Source of the DNA: Planococcus sp. MB-3u-03
GTDB lineage: Bacteria; Bacillota; Bacilli; Bacillales_A; Planococcaceae
Length of the DNA stretch: 64,000 nt
Reading direction: 5' to 3'
NCBI RefSeq assembly: GCF_002833405.1
Contig: NZ_CP025135.1
Coordinates: 2,523,501-2,587,500, forward strand
In this document: positions 9,191 through 18,804 of the stretch, piece by piece
How the letters are laid out: each line of letters starts with the position of its first letter
Numbering within the stretch: the first letter of the stretch is position 1
Program-made: the position numbers and the translations under genes
Notes under the pieces: model-generated
The model's input: the letters and a program-made list of their open reading frames with translations, nothing else
Databases searched by the model: none
Told to the model about the DNA's origin: nothing

Positions 9191-9312
9191 TAAAATTAGA
9201 GACGGAGTGGAAGGGGCCGACTCCGGGAGGATTAGCGAGACAATTGAGACCCTGCAGGAGCGCAGCGACGAAGCGGCTCAATGCGAGCCCTCCGGAAAGC
9301 GTGCCCCTGAAA
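9191..9312 (+). repeat. Family B repeat, copy 1
   Basis: Starts in TAGAGACGGAGTGGAAGG and ends GGAAAGCGTGCCCCTG. It is almost identical over more than 100 nt to the copy at 25074-25194 (I count two or three differences). It contains complementary blocks (GACTCCGGGAGG, CCTCCGGAAAG) able to form a hairpin. Confidence 0.82.
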
Positions 9313-9371
9313 CGAAGTCGAAAGTGGAAACTGTTCCTCTCTCATCTTTTTCTCTCCATACATCCTATCCC

Positions 9372-9416
9372 ACAAAAAAACAAACACCCCTTCATCGCGA
9401 ATGGGTGCCTGTTTTG
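9372..9416 (-). terminator. Terminator of the short 5'-nucleotidase gene
   Basis: On the minus strand AACAGGCACCC pairs with GGGTGTTTGTT (two G-U pairs) and is followed by a run of T. Confidence 0.7.
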
Positions 9417-9419
9417 TGT

Positions 9420-10535
9420 TCACTTGATAAACGCTTCATATGTATCGAGTTCGCCGGCTTTGATGACATGTCCGATAAAGTCTTCGTAGCTGACGATGCC
9501 GAGTGCTGTGGCTTCATCGAACAGTTCCTGCACGCGTGCTGTGTCTGGATGGATTTCTGCGTTTTTGGTCGGGTGCAGTTTGCCGGAATGGTCGACGATC
9601 TTGCCTGCTTCGTCGAAAACGACGTTCAGTTCACCGAGGTTGGTATCGTATTCGCCGGTCTGCACGACCAAGGTATCGCCGATCTGGTTCGGCGGGTTGG
9701 TCGTAACGTGCGAGTGGCCGCCGATAATGACGTCGATTCCTGGCACTTCTTTGGCCAATGTCCGATCATGCCCGACGCCGATATGTGTCAGCGCCACGAT
9801 TTTATCGATGCCGATCGATTCAAAATGAGCGACGGCATTTTTAGCAGCTTCTGTATAATCTGCGAACGATACGTCACCAGGTACGGTCACGACTTCCTTA
9901 TAATGCGTGATGCCGAAGATGCCGATTTTTTCGTCGCCAACTGTTTGCACGAAGCCTTTATTGATGCGGCCATCTACGGGCTCTTCCGTATAGCTATAGT
10001 ATGCATAGGGTTCAAGGAATTGATCTTGCGAGAAGTCGACATTGGCGCCAAGCACTGGATGCGCCGCATGTTCTACGTAGGTGCTGAGCGGGCCATGGTC
10101 GACGACTCCTTCACCGAGGTCGAACTCGTGGTTGCCGAGCACCATCCCGTCGTAATCGAGGTGGTTCATGAACACGGCATTGGCGAGCGAATCCTGCGCT
10201 TTTCGCCCAATTTCCCAAGAGGTCACATCCCCTGCCGATAATAAAAGATGATGGGTGCTGGTTTCGCGAATGTCTTCAATCAGTGAAGCTCGCCGTGCGA
10301 TATTGTCCATAACTGTATGGGTGTCGTTCGTATGGATCAAAGTCAGTTCGAACGGTTCAGGTTCCACGGGTTCTGGTTCCGGCGATTCATCTGGCTTGGT
10401 GTCTGTTGAAGCTGTTTCTTTTCGGTCTGGTGCTTCTGCATCCCCAAACCCTTCACTTTGGTCTTTTTGCGGCCAAATGAGGAAGGCTGTGAAGGCGACC
10501 ATGATCGCCGCTAAGAATGTTACGATTTTTTGCAT
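9420..10535 (-). CDS. Membrane-anchored metallophosphatase, 5'-nucleotidase family (short form)
   Basis: Calcineurin-like phosphoesterase of the UshA/YfkN family, predicted to hydrolyse nucleotides outside the membrane. The N-terminus has a signal anchor (MQKIVTFLAAIMVAFTAFLI), then an acidic, proline- and glutamate-rich linker to about residue 45. The metal motifs follow in order: LTLIHTNDTHTV, LSAGDVTSW, VLGNHEFDLG, LTHIGVGHD and GGHSHV. At about 371 residues it stops after the metallophosphatase domain and lacks the C-terminal 5'-nucleotidase substrate domain of the neighbouring protein, so its specificity may be looser. The ATG at 10535 is preferred over a GTG at 10544 that overlaps the Shine-Dalgarno. 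Not wall-anchored by CWB2, unlike its neighbour. Confidence 0.85.
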   Translation of the reverse strand: MQKIVTFLAAIMVAFTAFLIWPQKDQSEGFGDAEAPDRKETASTDTKPDESPEPEPVEPEPFELTLIHTNDTHTVMDNIARRASLIEDIRETSTHHLLLSAGDVTSWEIGRKAQDSLANAVFMNHLDYDGMVLGNHEFDLGEGVVDHGPLSTYVEHAAHPVLGANVDFSQDQFLEPYAYYSYTEEPVDGRINKGFVQTVGDEKIGIFGITHYKEVVTVPGDVSFADYTEAAKNAVAHFESIGIDKIVALTHIGVGHDRTLAKEVPGIDVIIGGHSHVTTNPPNQIGDTLVVQTGEYDTNLGELNVVFDEAGKIVDHSGKLHPTKNAEIHPDTARVQELFDEATALGIVSYEDFIGHVIKAGELDTYEAFIK

Positions 10536-10672
10536 TGTTGTCACTTCCGTTTCTCTACATAATCTCTATAGATAGTCTACTATAAAATATGGAAAAAATA
10601 CGGAATCTCACGGATTCTTAACCAGGTCTTAATACTTTTCTCAATATCTTTACGAATAGAAGTTGAGAAGAC

Positions 10673-10706
10673 ATAAAAATACCCGGCTGCCTTAGCAGCC
10701 GGGTAT
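10673..10706 (-). terminator. Terminator of the CWB2 5'-nucleotidase gene
   Basis: Near-perfect stem TACCCGGCTGC / GCAGCCGGGTA on the minus strand, followed by a T-rich tail. Confidence 0.85.
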
Positions 10707-10717
10707 TGATATTTCGA

Positions 10718-13183
10718 TTAATCGTGCAATGCTTTGATGACTTCTGGAGAAACGACTTGCGTTCCGCCTGAAGTGAAGACTGTGCCATAGTAATGCGCAC
10801 GATTTTCAACAACAGAGTTGACGCTGTCTTTCTTAACAAGAAGCATCGGTGCTTCATATGCTGCTGCAAGAGCGTTCCCTGTCAAAGCATCAGGGAAGTT
10901 CTGGCCGTTTGCAGCCAAGCCTTCAACCGCGCCATCGAACAGGCGATCTGCAACTGCTGCAGAAGTCAGGTAACGGTCTGCGCCGCTGATGCGGTCAGCG
11001 TTCGGCAATTCGTCCGCTACGTCTTCAGAAACAGCTTGCGATCCGCCGATGATCGTTGTTGTATCATAATTTTCAAGTTCGTTCGCAATGACAGATGGGA
11101 TACGGTCAGGACGCGTCAACAGGATTGGCTTGTCGTTGACTGCTGCATAAGAACCAGCGGACAAAGCATCCGGGAAGTTCAAGCCGCTTACGACAACTGC
11201 ATCAGTTGCTGCTGTTTCAAGTTCATTCGCGATGGCAACAGCTGTATCATAACGTGTTTCCCCGCCGATGCGTTGAACATCAAGGTCAAGTTCTTCAAGT
11301 TCAGCTACCACATCAGCTGAAACGGCTTTTGTGCCGCCAAGTACGATGGCATTTGTTGCGCCAAGGCGTGCGATTTCTTCAGCGACGCCAGAAGCCAATG
11401 CGCCAGAGCGAGTCAATAGGATTGGAGCTTCGTTTTGGTCAGCTAGTGGAGCTGCTGTCAAAGCGTCCGCATATTGGTCGCCGCGAGCGATGACTACAGT
11501 ATCAGCTGATTCCCAGCCTTGTTTCGAAACGGCGATTGCTGTTTCGTAACGGTTTTCACCAGACAAGCGCACTTGGTTGATACGGCGCTCTTCGTATGGC
11601 TCTACACCTTCATCAGCGAAGGATTGTGCATGCTCTTCGAACATTTCCCAGTCTGTGAAGCCAGGCTCAGTAACACGTCCCTCTTCATAAGCTTTACCAA
11701 ATGAGTCAAAACCGTCGCCGCCTTTAGCAGTGAACGAGTTCGTTGCGACTGTATACGTTTCTTCCAAATTCAATTCGTCGTAAGTTTCCCCACCTGTGTC
11801 AACAAAGACAGACAAGACGCGTTCGCCTACTGGTGCTTTGCCGTCATAGTTGAAAAACATGCCAGATACGTGAAGGAATCCGCCGTTTTCTTTCGGGTAT
11901 TCACGGACACTGTGCTCAAGAGCATCTTTGAGTTCCTGGCCAGTGACTTCCATGATTGCCAAGGCATTGCCGAATGGCAAGACTGTCAATACTTCACCAT
12001 AAGTGATTGGGCCTGGCTCGATGGAAGCACGGATGCCTCCGCCGTTTTGTAGGGCGATCGTTGTATCAGGATTGATTTGCTGCGCTTTTGCGAGCATGCC
12101 ATCCGTGATGAAGTTTCCAAGGTTCGTCTCGCTTGCACGAATTCCGAACTCTCCGCGCGTGCCGTTCAAGAAGACATTTGCTTCAACACCGATTTCCGTT
12201 TCTTTCAATTCTTCCACTTCTTCTTTAAATGGCTCAAGGATTTCTGCCGCTTCTGCATCTTCTTCAGCAAGCGCAACTTCGTGGTGCTCACCGACAAAGT
12301 TTGTTACATTTCCAGCTTCATCGAAAGTGACGTCCAATTGGCCAAGGAACTTATTATATTCGTTCGCTTGGACGATGACTGTATCTTCAACTTGTACTGG
12401 TGGCAATAATTTTGTATGTGTATGTCCGCCGACGATTACATCGATTCCATCTACTTCTGCAGCGAGCGTACGGTCGTTATCGACTGCTGCGTTATCGTCA
12501 TAGCCGATGTGCGTCAAAGCAACAATTTTATTGACTTCTTGTCCTTCAAACCATTCAACTGCTTCATTTGCCGCGTCGATATAATCAGTGAAAAGGATAT
12601 CTTCCGGGCTTGAAATGTCAGCTGTTTCAGCAGTTGTTAAGCCAAAGATCCCAACTTCCTCACCGTTCACTTCTTTCACAACGCCGCTGTAGATTTGTCC
12701 GTTAGCAGCCGTTTTCGTAAACGCTTCGCCTGCTACCAGCGGTGACATATTCGCATCGCCTGAGAAATCAACGTTAGCCCCGACCAACGGGAAGTCTGCT
12801 CCGCCAACGAATTCAGCTAGTGAAGCGTGGCCTTCTTCGCTCGAACCAAGGTCGAACTCGTGGTTACCGAACGTCATGGCGTCATACTGCATATAATTCA
12901 TCAACGCCAAATCCGCTTGCCCTTCGAAGGTGTTGAAATACAATGAGCCTGAAAAAACGTCGCCTGCATCAAGCAATAGGTTGTTCGTATTCTCCGCACG
13001 AAGCTGCTTGATCAAAGTTGCGCGTTTCGGCGCGTTGTCCAGGTTCGCGTGCGTGTCATTCGTGTGCATGATCGTTAACTCGAAATCGCCTTCAGCTGCC
13101 TCCGCTTTTTGCGAATCGTAGATCCCGACGACTGTCAAAGCCAGTGTCGTCGCCATTACAGAAGTGAAAATCTTTTTCGGCAT
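10718..13183 (-). CDS. Secreted bifunctional 5'-nucleotidase/metallophosphatase with three CWB2 repeats
   Basis: Wall-bound nucleotidase of 821 residues. A signal peptide (cleavage near QKAEAAEG) is followed by the metallophosphatase domain: IMHTNDTHANLD near residue 39, LLLDAGDVFSG, TFGNHEFDLG and GGHTHTKLLPP. The 5'-nucleotidase C-terminal domain follows (about residues 335-500; ALQNGGGIRASIEPGPITYG, TAKGGDGFDSFGKAYEEG). Three cell-wall-binding repeat 2 modules occupy about 540-821, each starting with an R(L/I)SGxxRYxT-type motif. It probably dephosphorylates nucleotides at the surface so that nucleosides can be taken up. A 13/14 cre-like box lies about 140 nt upstream. Start: ATG at 13183 after AGGATGG. 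Confidence 0.92.
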   Translation of the reverse strand: MPKKIFTSVMATTLALTVVGIYDSQKAEAAEGDFELTIMHTNDTHANLDNAPKRATLIKQLRAENTNNLLLDAGDVFSGSLYFNTFEGQADLALMNYMQYDAMTFGNHEFDLGSSEEGHASLAEFVGGADFPLVGANVDFSGDANMSPLVAGEAFTKTAANGQIYSGVVKEVNGEEVGIFGLTTAETADISSPEDILFTDYIDAANEAVEWFEGQEVNKIVALTHIGYDDNAAVDNDRTLAAEVDGIDVIVGGHTHTKLLPPVQVEDTVIVQANEYNKFLGQLDVTFDEAGNVTNFVGEHHEVALAEEDAEAAEILEPFKEEVEELKETEIGVEANVFLNGTRGEFGIRASETNLGNFITDGMLAKAQQINPDTTIALQNGGGIRASIEPGPITYGEVLTVLPFGNALAIMEVTGQELKDALEHSVREYPKENGGFLHVSGMFFNYDGKAPVGERVLSVFVDTGGETYDELNLEETYTVATNSFTAKGGDGFDSFGKAYEEGRVTEPGFTDWEMFEEHAQSFADEGVEPYEERRINQVRLSGENRYETAIAVSKQGWESADTVVIARGDQYADALTAAPLADQNEAPILLTRSGALASGVAEEIARLGATNAIVLGGTKAVSADVVAELEELDLDVQRIGGETRYDTAVAIANELETAATDAVVVSGLNFPDALSAGSYAAVNDKPILLTRPDRIPSVIANELENYDTTTIIGGSQAVSEDVADELPNADRISGADRYLTSAAVADRLFDGAVEGLAANGQNFPDALTGNALAAAYEAPMLLVKKDSVNSVVENRAHYYGTVFTSGGTQVVSPEVIKALHD

Positions 13184-13322
13184 TTCTACACCATCCTATC
13201 AATTTTTTTTGACGAACGTCTCTCAGGGCTGTATCTTTCTGACTATGTATGAAGACGTTTGTCCCTATTACCCATAATACTACAAAAGATTTCGAAGGTA
13301 AGTAAAATTTTGATAAATATTT

Positions 13323-13336
13323 CGAAAACGTTTACA
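13323..13336 (-). promoter_or_regulatory. cre-like box (candidate CcpA site)
   Basis: CGAAAACGTTTACA matches the cre consensus at 13 of 14 positions on either strand, with the central CG. It lies about 140 nt upstream of the CWB2 nucleotidase start and about 50 nt upstream of its candidate -10. CcpA control is inferred. Confidence 0.5.
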
Positions 13337-13510
13337 TTTTTTCTGATGAAACTTTCTTTTTTACTATTTTATCCAATTTAACAAAGTTGATTATTCCATT
13401 TTTCAATTTCTTATTGCTTTTTTTCGTCCAAGTAATGAATGAGTTTCTTCTATAAAATACATGTTCATTGAAACGCTTAGCCCACAAGTCAAAATCAAGC
13501 TGCCATAGGC

Positions 13511-13546
13511 AAAGAAAAAAACGGAGCGCCCTCAGGCACTCCGTTT
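13511..13546 (-). terminator. Terminator of the subtilase gene
   Basis: Minus-strand stem ACGGAGTGCC / GGCGCTCCGT with a TGAG loop, then seven T. Confidence 0.85.
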
Positions 13547-13554
13547 TCTGCTTC

Positions 13555-16500
13555 TTATTTGTTGTTCAAGTACTCGTCCAATTGCTTCAGGATTTCATCG
13601 GATACTGCTTGTGATCCACCGATCACTTTCGCGTATTCGACGCCATTCTTCTGCAAGTGTTCGCCAAGTTCTGCTGGTACGGATTTACCTACCAAGTAGA
13701 CGCCAGTGTCATGTTTCGCTGCCAGCGCGCCGCCTGCTAGAGCATCCGCATAAGATTTGCCTGTTGCTACGTAAACAGTATCAGTTGGGCTACCGAAATA
13801 TTTCGCTACTTCAAGTGAAGTTTTGTAACGGTCAGAACCGCTGATACGGAATGAGTTAGGAAGCTCTGAAGCTGCCTTCTCGCTGATAGCGCCAGTTCCA
13901 CCGATGATCAAGCTGTTTTTCACACCCAATTTCACCAATGCTGCTTTTGTTGCATTCGGCACTGAATCTGTACGGGAAAGCAAGATCGGTGTGCCTTCAG
14001 ATCCAGCATAGCTAGCTACGCTTAGAGCATCCGGGAAGTTTGTTCCGCTGACAACGATAGCTGATTCGGATTTACCGAATTTCTCAGCAATTTTCGCTGC
14101 AGTTTCGAAACGATCAGCACCACTGATGCGTTCTACTGTAATGCCGTCAGATTTCAATTGCTTCACGACATCTTCAGAAATCGCTCCAGTTCCACCAAGA
14201 ACGTGGACTGTTTTCGCGCCGAGGCGTTTGATTTCTTCATAAGTGTCAGCAGGCAATTTAGCCGTACGGGACAATAGAAGCGGTGCATCTTGTTGCTTCG
14301 CGAGTGGTACACCAGCTAGAGCATCAGCGTAGTTGTCGCCGCGCGCAAGAACGACTGTGTCGGAAGATTCCCAGCCTTCTTGGCTCAACTCAACTGCAGT
14401 GATGTAGCGGTCTGCACCGGAGATACGTTCTGCACGAAGTTCAGAATCAACACGGTCGATCTTCACTTCTTTTTCAACTTTGTTGCCAGCGCCGTCTTCT
14501 GCAACAACCGTGAACGTGTTAACGCCAGGTGCCAAGTCGACTTTCGCTGTTACTGTTTTACTGATTGGGTCAGCCAAAGTGATTTCATCAAAGACGTCTT
14601 GGTTGTAAAGCACATCTCCATCAAGTGATAGTTTCACCATATTGAAGTTATCTTTTACTGTAATGTCGAATTCCACTGACTCTTCATCTTGGTCAACAAC
14701 GCTAGGAGCGTCGATTGCAAGCGTCGGGTTCGTTGTATCGACATAAACTGGACGGATGATTGAAGACGTGTTGCCGTTGTAATCTGTCGCTTCGAACTTC
14801 ACATCATGGCGGCCAGTTTCAAGCTCGATTGTTGTATCGAACTCAAAGCCTTTATCTGTTTCAGTGAATGCTACTTCTTTGCCGTTCACTTTCAAAGTCT
14901 TCAAGTTTTCTTCCACTACATACCCTTTAACCGGTACAGTGTTTGTTGCGTAAAGGCCAAGAGCAGCTGGGCCGTTATCATCCACGTAGATGACTGGTTT
15001 CACAGTATCATCCACATTTGAGATTCCATAACCCATGTTATAAGCATGGTCGTAAACTACGACTTCAACTTTGTCAGCTTCTGAAGCATCCAAACCAAAT
15101 TCATCCAGTTCGATGACTGTTTCTTCTGGTTTGAAGTAACCTTCCGCTGGTAAACGCTTGCCGTCAATATTTACGGAGAATTGTTTGACGCCTACTCCTT
15201 CATCAGACAAGGAAACTTCCAATGTGTTGTCATCTTCATTTACAGTAACTGAAGCTTCTGGTGCGACTGTATCGATGTAAACCGGCAATGACTTGCTCTG
15301 CCATTCTGCATCTTCGTAGTCAACTTTCGCTTTGTACTCATATTCGTACAAGCCATCTGCTGCTACTTTTCCTTTCAATTTGCCATCCCAAGCGCGAGCC
15401 TCTGAATAGCTTAGGTATGTTCCTGATCCACCGTTAAAGTAGTTCTTGCGAACATCTTTCTCGATATTGACCGTACGTACTTTCTCGCCTTCCGCATTCA
15501 AGATATTTGTTTGGAGCTCGTCCGCGTTGCGTAGGAGCGTGATATTGCCGTTGATCTTATCGTTCAAGCCGTCATTGTTTGGAGATACCGGGTAAACCCA
15601 CTCGCCATCAACTTCAACGAGGTCGTAGTAGTAAGCTCCATCATCAGCATCTTTAATGCCTAGATCATAGTACCGCTGATAGAAGTGCGGCTCGTCTTTT
15701 TCTTCGACACCGAAGGAATCAATGATGTCCGGACGGTCCCATTCGCCGTAGAAGCTGATGTATGGCAAGACCAAATCAGGATTAGACGATCCTTCTTCAG
15801 CTGTCAATTTCACGAAGCCTTCTACAAAGACATCTTCTTCAAGCGCTTTAGTGATTGCGTTGCCATCTTTATCAAGCCCTGGCACTTTGCCTGCGCTGAT
15901 ATCGATTGTCACTGTTACGTCCGTTGTTCCGTTAGCTGGTACAGTTACTGTTTCCGGAGCCGTTACTTTTGCTCCTTCAAGCGCGCCGGATTGGAGCAAG
16001 TTGGACGTTACATTGCCTTGTTCCTGGAACATATCGACAAGCACTGAAGTGTCGACTGAATACGTTGCCGCTTTGTCTGACAAGTTTTCAGCTTTCAATG
16101 TGAATGTGAATGAATCGCCAGTGAAATCTTTAACGTTCACTTTCGCTTCGTCTGTCGCTTTTTCAGTCAAGACTACAGGAGTCGTGACAGCGCCGTTAAG
16201 CTGCATCATGCCTGCGCCTTGGCGGCGAGGGGAAATCGTGTCGCCTGATTTTCCGTGAGTGATGTCAGCTGTGTTCAATAGCAATACTTTAGCAAGGCGA
16301 GTGCGTTCTTCTAATGAAAGGTTTTTGAACTCGTCATGGTTTTTCAAGTATTGCTGAACAAGTGCTGCGCCACCCGCGACGTGTGGAGCTGCCATGGATG
16401 TTCCGCTCATGACGCCATATTTGTCGTTTTCAAGCGTCGACAAGATATTTCCGCCTGGTGCAGACAATTCAGGTTTGAACTCAAGGTCCGGAGTTACGCC

Positions 16501-18215
16501 CCATGATGTGAAGTCTGTTGCACGGCCCACTTCTGGTCCTTCTTCCACATTCGTTTGTTCAACATCAGCGCCAAGTTCGCCGTCTTCAGCAAGCGCTGCT
16601 TCAAGCTCTAAGCCGTCTTCACGTGTAATCTTCATGAACGGGATATCCCAGCCGCCTTGATCTTTGTAGAATACCGGGTTGTCCGAGTTATAAACGATGA
16701 TTCCGGCTGCTCCAGCTGCTGCCGCCCAAGTTGTTTTATCCGCGAACGAATGCTCTCCGCGTTCAACGACCACAACTTTTCCTTCTACATCAATGTTTGC
16801 ATAGTCTGCAGCAGCTCCCAGTGCACTCGGGTTGCCAGTCAAGTCTTTCAAGGATACAACTTCGATGTCATCGCCTTCTACTTCGAAATCAGTCCAGTCA
16901 TCCACGCCAAATCCTTCAACAGTGAAATCATCGAACTCGACATCATGCGTGAAGTGGTTTACGACATTTCCTGTCGCTGCGACTTGGATTGTGTCCTTGT
17001 TAAGTCCAGGAGACCCAACTAAACCATAATCCGGATTGTCGTAATGTGGGTTGTCGTAGCCATATCCAATATGTCCAGAGTTGCCTGCAGATACAGCTGC
17101 CACGATGCCGTTGTTTACAGCGTTCGTGATTGCCTTGTCTTCTGCGCTGTCAGCGTCATAGAACGAAGAAGTTGAACCTAGGCTCATGTTCAATACATCT
17201 GCGCCAAGCTTCACTGCATCGTCGATTGCTGCCAAGTAGATATCAGAGAATGTTGACGGGAAGTTGACATCATTCGAGAACACTTTCATGCCCAAGATCT
17301 GGGATTCAGGTGCTACGCCTTTAATTCCACCGTTTTCTTCATCGCCATTTGCTCCGACCGTACCTGCTACGTGCATGCCGTGCATGGATGCGCCAGGGCC
17401 ATCGTCTTGGATTTGGTCGTTTTTATCATAATAGTTGTAAGCATAAGGAACTTTCACATTTTTGTATGTGCCTCTCAAGCCGTCTTTTGAAACCAGCCCA
17501 TCAACATCTGATTTCGTCAAATCAACTTTTGACTCATCAGTGATATTGAAATCTTTGTGCGTTGGATCGACGCCAGTGTCGATAACTGCAACGACCATGC
17601 CTTCACCTTGGAACTTGCTGTCAGCCCATACTTGGCGCGACTGGATGAAATCATGGCTTGTAGTCATGTCAGGCGTTACTTCTGGTCTTTCGTATTCGTT
17701 TGCAATGTATACGTTCTTAACGTTCGGCAAGTCTTTGATCTTCTCAACGTCGCTGAATTTCACCACGCCGCTGAAGCCGTTGAATGCCGTCGTATAATCG
17801 AATTGTGAGTTTAGCTCAACGCCTTTGGAAGAAATGGTTTTCTTCACGTTTGTATGCGCTTTTACTAATTGAGTTTCAATCTGTTCTCTTTCTGTCTTCG
17901 CAAGCTCTTTGTATTGGACGCCTTTCGCAGATGCCACTTCAACCGCTGACTGGCCTTCAATTTCAACAATGACTCGAACTTCTTCGTTCGGGTCCAATGC
18001 ATCTTTTTGAACCATTTCATCATTTTCTTTTTTCTTAAGCTGTTTGATCAATTCCGCTTTTTCATTGGAAAGAACGTTGATTGCCTGCAACTCTTTTCAT
18101 TGGCTTTCTTTATCGCCAGATGTAGCACTTGCAGTCATAACACCGTTACTTGCAACTAAACCTGCGATCATAGCGACAGATACAAACTTTTCCAGCTCTT
18201 TGAACCGTTTTGCAC
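13555..18215 (-). pseudogene. Giant cell-envelope subtilase (S8) with PA, Fn3-like and CWB2 domains; 5' end interrupted
   Basis: Secreted serine protease of about 1550 residues, like lactocepin/C5a-peptidase envelope proteases. From the TTG at 18090 one frame runs 1511 codons: inhibitor I9-like propeptide; catalytic Asp in AVIDTGVDPTH (about 168), His in SMHGMHVAGT (about 237), Ser in SGTSMAAPHVAGG (about 563); a PA insert between His and Ser; Fn3/Ig-like domains; three CWB2 repeats (about 1222-1511). The signal peptide is upstream but disconnected. A GTG at 18215 has a perfect AGGGAGG 7 nt before it and would read MQNGSKSWK. One missing A in the A4 run at 18188-18191 puts it out of frame with the hydrophobic segment FVSVAMIAGLVASNGVMTAS. 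An in-frame TGA (18097-18099) then separates that segment from the propeptide. As written, no secreted protein can be made. Confidence 0.8.
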
Positions 18216-18762
18216 AATGTAGCCTCCCTAATGTTTTTCCGAGGAAATTCAAATTATGTATGTTTCCAACTTCTGTACTCATTTCCCACAGGTAAAATAG
18301 TAACAATAGTCTTACAATTATGTCAATATGTTATTTGAATATTCTTGTGAATAGAATTAATGGAATTTTATAGAAATCGTATAAGTATAAAGATGATTAA
18401 TAGAACAATATATTCCTGCGTTTTCTCTATGTACAAGGTACCTTTTCGCAAAGTAAAATTTTCGAGTCACGAATTATAATGGTTCTTTAAGACTATAAAT
18501 AGTGATTTTATTTTTCTTTTTATTTTTAAAATTTACTAGGTATAAATATTTTCTTAAATTTTTAGTTCGAAGAAAATCCATCTCATTTTCTACTATTTTC
18601 ATTTTATTCACGCTTCTCGATATGTTCCTCTCGCAATTAAATTTATCAGGAGTTATTTGCTCTTCTTATAAGAACTCGTTTCCTGGCATATGTTGTCATC
18701 CCCTAAATTGAAAACGCGACTTCCTGTTGCTCAGCTGAATAAGCTGTTCTTCGGCTGATCAT
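18216..18762. other. AT-rich intergenic region, about 550 nt
   Basis: Very AT-rich between 18300 and 18620. It holds the subtilase promoter and 5' leader at its left end. A short open frame near 18500-18710 has no ribosome binding site. Nothing else recognised. Confidence 0.6.
18297..18326 (-). promoter_or_regulatory. Sigma-A-type promoter of the subtilase gene
   Basis: Minus strand: perfect -35 TTGACA (18321-18326), 18-nt spacer, -10 TACTAT (18297-18302). Transcription would start about 70 nt before the GTG at 18215. Confidence 0.6.
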
Positions 18763-18798
18763 TAAAAAAGAACCAGCCGCCAAATGGCAGCTGGTTCT
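18763..18798 (-). terminator. Terminator of the amidase-lipoprotein operon
   Basis: Stem GAACCAGCTGCC / GGCGGCTGGTTC on the minus strand, followed by T6. Confidence 0.88.
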
Positions 18799-18804
18799 CC
18801 GTTT

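Larger units (their letters stand above)
8439..9371. other. Non-coding repeat region 1
   Basis: About 930 nt without a credible gene. It contains two family A units in tandem, a linker and one family B unit. Short open frames in both strands lack ribosome binding sites and recur only because the repeats recur. Confidence 0.75.
13184..13554. other. Intergenic region with cre box, 371 nt
   Basis: AT-rich. Contains a candidate -10 (TATTAT near 13275 on the minus strand) for the nucleotidase gene, a cre-like box, and the subtilase terminator at its right end. No gene seen. Confidence 0.6.

Noticed and set aside
9207..10241. 344-residue rightward frame opposite the short 5'-nucleotidase gene
   Set aside because: It begins inside repeat B, has no ribosome binding site, and the opposite strand clearly encodes the conserved metallophosphatase motifs.
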